Source of the DNA: Deltaproteobacteria bacterium
Lineage (GTDB): Bacteria; Desulfobacterota; Desulfobacteria; Desulfobacterales; ETH-SRB1
Assembly: GCA_003647525.1 (NCBI GenBank)
Contig: QMMZ01000008.1
Location: forward strand, 1-16,988
Length of the DNA: 16,988 nucleotides
Direction of reading: 5' to 3'
The position numbers and the translations under genes are program-made. The notes beneath the pieces were generated by a model. It was not told the DNA's origin. It was given only the letters and a program-made list of their open reading frames with translations, and did no database searches. Positions 13,652-16,988 of the stretch are shown here, piece after piece (the first letter of the stretch is position 1; every line of letters starts with the position of its first letter).

Positions 13652-14436
13652 ACGTTGTTTCTTAGCTCCAGTAAATTAAGCATCTCATCATGAATTTTTC
13701 CGTTACTAGCCAGAATTTCCTTTTTGTCGATCGTAAACAGCTTGTTCGAAAAATCTGTTATAACAGCCCCTGCTTCACTTGCGATCAGCACGCCTGCAGA
13801 TGTATCCCAGGATTTCAGATTTTGTTCCCAGAAGGCATCGAATCGTCCGCAAGCCACAAAACAAAGATCAAGCGCTGCTGATCCTAACCTTCTAACACCC
13901 TGGGATGCTTTTAGGCAATTAGAAAAGCGGATCATTAAGGAGTCGATAATGTTTTTAAAATCATAAGGAAAACCGGTTACAAGCAGGCTTTCTAAAACCG
14001 ATTTTGAGCCTGAAACTTTTATTGACCTGCAATTTAATTCAGCTCCTTTTCCCTTTACAGCAGTAAAAAGTTCTTCTGTTGCCGGATTAAAGACAATGCC
14101 GAGAACTATATTTCCTTGCAAGGCAAAAGCTATGGATATAGAAAACATACTGAGCTGATGAGTAAAGTTTGTTGTTCCGTCGAGAGGATCAACAATCCAC
14201 TCATAATCAGCTTTGCCTTTATTAAAACCGCTTTCTTCGGCTAGTATGGAATGATCTGGAAATGTATTTAATATTGTCTCAATTATTACTTTTTCTGATC
14301 CAATGTCAGCTTCTGTAACAAGATCAATGTCACCTTTTTTGTTAATACCGGATAACTTGCCAAGACAGGACCGAAGAATTATTCCGCCTTTATAAGCAGC
14401 AGCAATACCGACTCTTTTTACAAGTTCCAGATCCAT
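13648..14436 (-). CDS. inositol monophosphatase family protein (SuhB-like)
   Basis: A Mg-dependent sugar or inositol phosphate phosphatase of the IMPase/SuhB family. From the ATG at 14434-14436 it has 262 residues. The metal site is complete: Glu68 in LAEESG, Asp83 and Asp86 in WIVDPLDGTTNF, and Asp211 in SWDTSAG. LGSAALDLCFVACGRFDAFWE is the usual family core. A TTG at 14452-14454 would add six residues (MYFIQL) and lies closer to the end of hflX. I prefer the ATG because MDLELVKRVG is the normal family beginning, but neither start has a strong SD. The gene is 17 to 35 bp downstream of hflX and overlaps the next gene by ATGA, so it is probably co-transcribed with both. The true substrate (inositol-1-phosphate, fructose bisphosphate, or a SuhB-like RNA polymerase role) cannot be told. 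Confidence 0.9.
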   Translation of the reverse strand: MDLELVKRVGIAAAYKGGIILRSCLGKLSGINKKGDIDLVTEADIGSEKVIIETILNTFPDHSILAEESGFNKGKADYEWIVDPLDGTTNFTHQLSMFSISIAFALQGNIVLGIVFNPATEELFTAVKGKGAELNCRSIKVSGSKSVLESLLVTGFPYDFKNIIDSLMIRFSNCLKASQGVRRLGSAALDLCFVACGRFDAFWEQNLKSWDTSAGVLIASEAGAVITDFSNKLFTIDKKEILASNGKIHDEMLNLLELRNNV

Positions 14437-14471
14437 AAGCTGAATAAAATACAATTATTTTTCTTTAGAAG

Positions 14472-16115
14472 TCAACCTAATAAAATTTTCTTAAGATGCA
14501 GTATTGCATTTTCCATTTTTTCAATAAGCGAAATCAAGGTTGATTTGTTAATAGCCGATATGGGGGTTCCATCAAGCTCAATGCTGAGCCTGTTAATAGT
14601 TTTCCTGTCAACGAGATCCTGTTTGTTCAGAACGCGAATTAATGGGATATTGTGCAGATTTAAGTCTGATAGTATTCTTTCGACAGATTTGATCTGATCT
14701 TTAAAACGCGGACCGCTTATATCTATCACATGCAGCAGGAGGTTGGCACTCTCAAGTTCTTCAAGAGTTGAGCGAAAAGCAACCACAAGCTCTTTTGGCA
14801 GATCTTTAATGAATCCTACCGTGTCTGTAATTATTACTTCAGTATCCCTGGGAAATTTAAGACGTCTGCTGGAAGGATCCAGGGTAGCAAAAAACCGGCT
14901 TTCAGCTAAAACATTGCTTTTTGTAAGTGTGTTTAACAGGGTTGATTTCCCGGAATTGGTGTAGCCTATAATCGAAATAACAGGCAATCCTTTTTTGCTG
15001 CGCTTTGCCTTTTGATGCTTACGCTGTTTTTTTACATTTAATAAAGCCCTCTCAAGCCGTGCTATATTGTCGCGTACACGCCTTCTATTTATTTCCAGCT
15101 TGGTCTCGCCAGGACCACGGCCACCAATACCTCCGGTCAAACGTGACATGGCGGTATTTTTTGTAATAAGTCTTGGAAGCAGATATTTAAGTTGAGCAAG
15201 CTCAACCTGAATTTTTCCTTCTTTTGTTTGAGCTCGTTGAGCAAAAATATCCAGAATAAGCTGTGTCCTGTCTATGATCTTTAAATCTATATTATCTGTA
15301 ATGGAGCGAATTTGCGACGGGTTCAATTCCTGATCGAATATTAAAAGTGTTGCTCCCTTCTGAAGTGTTTGTATAGTGAGTTCCTGGAGTTTGCCGGGAC
15401 CAAGGAGAAATCTTGAATTAGCCCTTTTGCGTTGTTGAAGCACTGTGCCGGCCACTTCAATACCACTTGAGGAAGCAAGCTCTTTCAGCTCTTCTAAAGA
15501 GTCCATTGCACTGCGCCTGGGAGCAGTTGTCACACTTACGATAAGGGCTCTTTCTTTGTCTTGATTTGCTTTATATAAGGATCCTGCATGGCTGAGTTCA
15601 GATTCAAGAGCCTGTATAAGTTCAACACATCCAATATCAAGCTGATTGAGATTAAGCGGTCCCAACATCTGATAAAGCTTTCCATCTTTACTGGTCGGAA
15701 GAATATGGCTTGCATGAACTTGATATGGAAAACCATCTTCAGTTATTGTAATTGCAGCCATAAGATCCAGTCTTAAAAAGACCAGGTCGTTAAAATCATC
15801 GTTTGTTAAAAATTCCTTTTTTAGATGAGTGTGTATACACCTCAGGCCCCTCAGACGACCAGGACCAGCCCTGTATTCACTTGTATCAGGTATGACTATT
15901 CTATGGTGGCTCCCTACAATTACAAAGGCTATCCTGCCTCGCCGATTGACAAGAAGACCTATCTGGCGGCGCATTTCATGGGAAAGCCTGCTGATATCAG
16001 CCGCAAGTTCGGGTGTGATGAGGAAGTTATCGGGGATACGGCGCCGGTAGAGATTTTCAAGGCTTCGAATTTGATTTGCCTTTAAGCCGGATATATTTCC
16101 GAAAAGCCGTTTCAT
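14472..16115 (-). CDS. hflX: GTPase HflX with N-terminal extension
   Basis: A ribosome-associated GTPase that splits stalled 70S ribosomes. Canonical parts are GTVLQQRKRANSRFLLGPGK (223-242), the GGRGPGETKLE signature (331-341), the coiled-coil segment to about 375, and the G domain: GYTNSGKS (384-391), FATLDP (409-414), DTVGF (431-435), NKQD (497-500). At 547 residues it is about 120 longer than E. coli HflX; roughly the first 190 residues precede the conserved part. That region includes GPGRLRGLRCIHTHLKKEFL and then TNDDF (84-108), with an H-T-H motif at 95-97. It resembles the metal-site motif of JAMM/RadC-type domains, without an obvious upstream Glu. Long HflX forms occur in delta-proteobacteria (recollection). 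It begins 12 bp after the dnaB stop, so the two are probably co-transcribed. Confidence 0.95.
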   Translation of the reverse strand: MKRLFGNISGLKANQIRSLENLYRRRIPDNFLITPELAADISRLSHEMRRQIGLLVNRRGRIAFVIVGSHHRIVIPDTSEYRAGPGRLRGLRCIHTHLKKEFLTNDDFNDLVFLRLDLMAAITITEDGFPYQVHASHILPTSKDGKLYQMLGPLNLNQLDIGCVELIQALESELSHAGSLYKANQDKERALIVSVTTAPRRSAMDSLEELKELASSSGIEVAGTVLQQRKRANSRFLLGPGKLQELTIQTLQKGATLLIFDQELNPSQIRSITDNIDLKIIDRTQLILDIFAQRAQTKEGKIQVELAQLKYLLPRLITKNTAMSRLTGGIGGRGPGETKLEINRRRVRDNIARLERALLNVKKQRKHQKAKRSKKGLPVISIIGYTNSGKSTLLNTLTKSNVLAESRFFATLDPSSRRLKFPRDTEVIITDTVGFIKDLPKELVVAFRSTLEELESANLLLHVIDISGPRFKDQIKSVERILSDLNLHNIPLIRVLNKQDLVDRKTINRLSIELDGTPISAINKSTLISLIEKMENAILHLKKILLG

Positions 16116-16127
16116 GCCAGGCTATTT

Positions 16128-16988
16128 CTATTTTTCAAATGCAAGATTTTCAAAACGCGTATAACTGTCTAAAAACGTTAATGTTGCCTCTCCTGTAGGG
16201 CCGTTTCTATTCTTTCTAAGCAGAATATCAGCCATACCTTTTTTTGGATTGTTTTCATCGCTGTTGTATATTTCGTCTCTGTATATAAAAGCGACTACAT
16301 CTGCATCCTGTTCAAGGGCTCCGGATTCTCTCAGGTCTGAGAGTCTTGGCTGCTTGTCATTTCGTTGCTCAAGCATTCTGTTGAGCTGAGATAAAGCCAT
16401 TACAGGAATGTCAAGTTCTTTGGCCAAAGCTTTTAGAGATCTTGATATTTCGGAGATTTCAAGATCTCGACGTTCAGCAGACATACGGCCTTTCATAAGC
16501 TGGAGATAATCAATAATGACAAGGCCTATATCTTTTTCCATTTTTAATCTACGGGCCTTTGCTCGTATTTCCATAGCTGATATATCTGGAGTATCGTCAA
16601 TAAAAATAGAAGTGTCAGACAGGACACCGGCGGCATCTGTCAGTTTACGCCAGTCTTCCATGCTGAAAAACCCCCCTCTTAAACGAGATGAATCAATTCT
16701 CGCTTCAGAACAGAGCAGACGCATTGACAATTGTTCTTTTGACATTTCAAGGGAAAATATAGCTACAGGTATATTTGCATCAACTGCGGCGTTCCTGGCA
16801 ATATTAAGGGCCAGGGCTGTTTTTCCCATACTCGGGCGTGCGGCAAGAATTATAAGTTCTGATTGCTGCAGACCCGATGTAAGATTATCAAGGCGGGTAA
16901 ACCCTGTTGGAACGCCAGTTACCAAGGCCTTATTGCCCTGTCTCTCTTCAAGGGTTTCAATATTGCCATCAATTATTTCGCTTATACG
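16128..16988 (-). CDS. dnaB: replicative DNA helicase DnaB, C-terminal part (cut by the window edge)
   Basis: The hexameric helicase that unwinds DNA at the fork and is loaded by DnaA-dependent initiation. The frame stays open to the end of the window, reading RISEIIDGNIETLEERQ before VTGVPTGF, so the N-terminal domain and most of the linker lie outside. About 286 residues of the RecA-like ATPase domain are visible: TGFTRLDNLTSGLQ, Walker A ARPSMGKT, FSLEMSKEQL, Walker B VIIDYLQLM, the glutamine-bearing SQLNRMLEQR, and DLRESGALEQDADVV, then KNRNGPTGEATLTF near the end. No intein is present in the visible part. It heads the cluster with hflX 12 bp downstream. A TTG at 16923-16925 could be read as a start but is internal. 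Confidence 0.96.
   Translation of the reverse strand, partial: RISEIIDGNIETLEERQGNKALVTGVPTGFTRLDNLTSGLQQSELIILAARPSMGKTALALNIARNAAVDANIPVAIFSLEMSKEQLSMRLLCSEARIDSSRLRGGFFSMEDWRKLTDAAGVLSDTSIFIDDTPDISAMEIRAKARRLKMEKDIGLVIIDYLQLMKGRMSAERRDLEISEISRSLKALAKELDIPVMALSQLNRMLEQRNDKQPRLSDLRESGALEQDADVVAFIYRDEIYNSDENNPKKGMADILLRKNRNGPTGEATLTFLDSYTRFENLAFEK

Noticed and set aside
16923..16925. TTG as the start of a short DnaB-like protein
   Set aside because: The frame continues upstream to the window edge with linker sequence typical of DnaB, so the gene is simply cut by the window.

Overview
The window is AT-rich bacterial chromosome carrying housekeeping genes. Gene content and style point to a Gram-negative delta-proteobacterium (Desulfobacterota, probably Desulfobacterales-like). 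The evidence is an outer-membrane barrel protein with a signal peptide, a 547-residue HflX with a long N-terminal extension, a DnaA of unusual sequence, a GlcD-type FAD oxidase, and intergenic gaps full of palindromic repeats. The taxonomic call is inference; no rRNA gene or other species marker is present.

Layout. Positions 1-740 hold no intact gene. They contain stacked palindromic repeats and a possible transposase tail. A small outer-membrane protein gene (746-1264, minus) follows, then about 890 bp with only one tiny ORF behind a strong ribosome binding site. Next come a 184-bp MITE-like element (2156-2339), a four-helix membrane protein gene (2357-2740) and a decayed RAYT-type transposase fragment (2737-2952, minus). 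hisD (minus) and serC (plus) diverge from a short shared promoter region. uvrA and pdxA (both minus) follow. dnaA (plus) lies behind a long AT-rich gap, then a glcD-like FAD oxidase gene (plus). The right end is a tight minus-strand cluster in transcription order: dnaB (cut by the window edge), hflX, an inositol-monophosphatase-family gene, and a 65-residue Cys-rich protein gene coupled to it by an ATGA overlap.

Functions. SerC makes phosphoserine and, in the DXP-dependent vitamin B6 route, 4-phosphohydroxy-L-threonine, which PdxA oxidises; the two genes are separated only by uvrA. HisD finishes histidine synthesis but stands alone here. DnaA and DnaB act in replication initiation and fork unwinding, UvrA in nucleotide excision repair, and HflX in rescue of stalled ribosomes. 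No new multi-gene defence or biosynthetic system is apparent.

The most unusual material is between the genes. Two unrelated repeat families share one architecture: arms made of 7-bp tandem units, facing each other as an inverted repeat. One family occurs as two direct copies on either side of uvrA, and one copy supplies the pdxA stop codon. The other occurs as two roughly 200-bp copies in inverted orientation, enclosing dnaA with its AT-rich upstream region. The enclosed DnaA departs from the textbook sequence in Walker A, Walker B, sensor 1 and the DNA-recognition signature.
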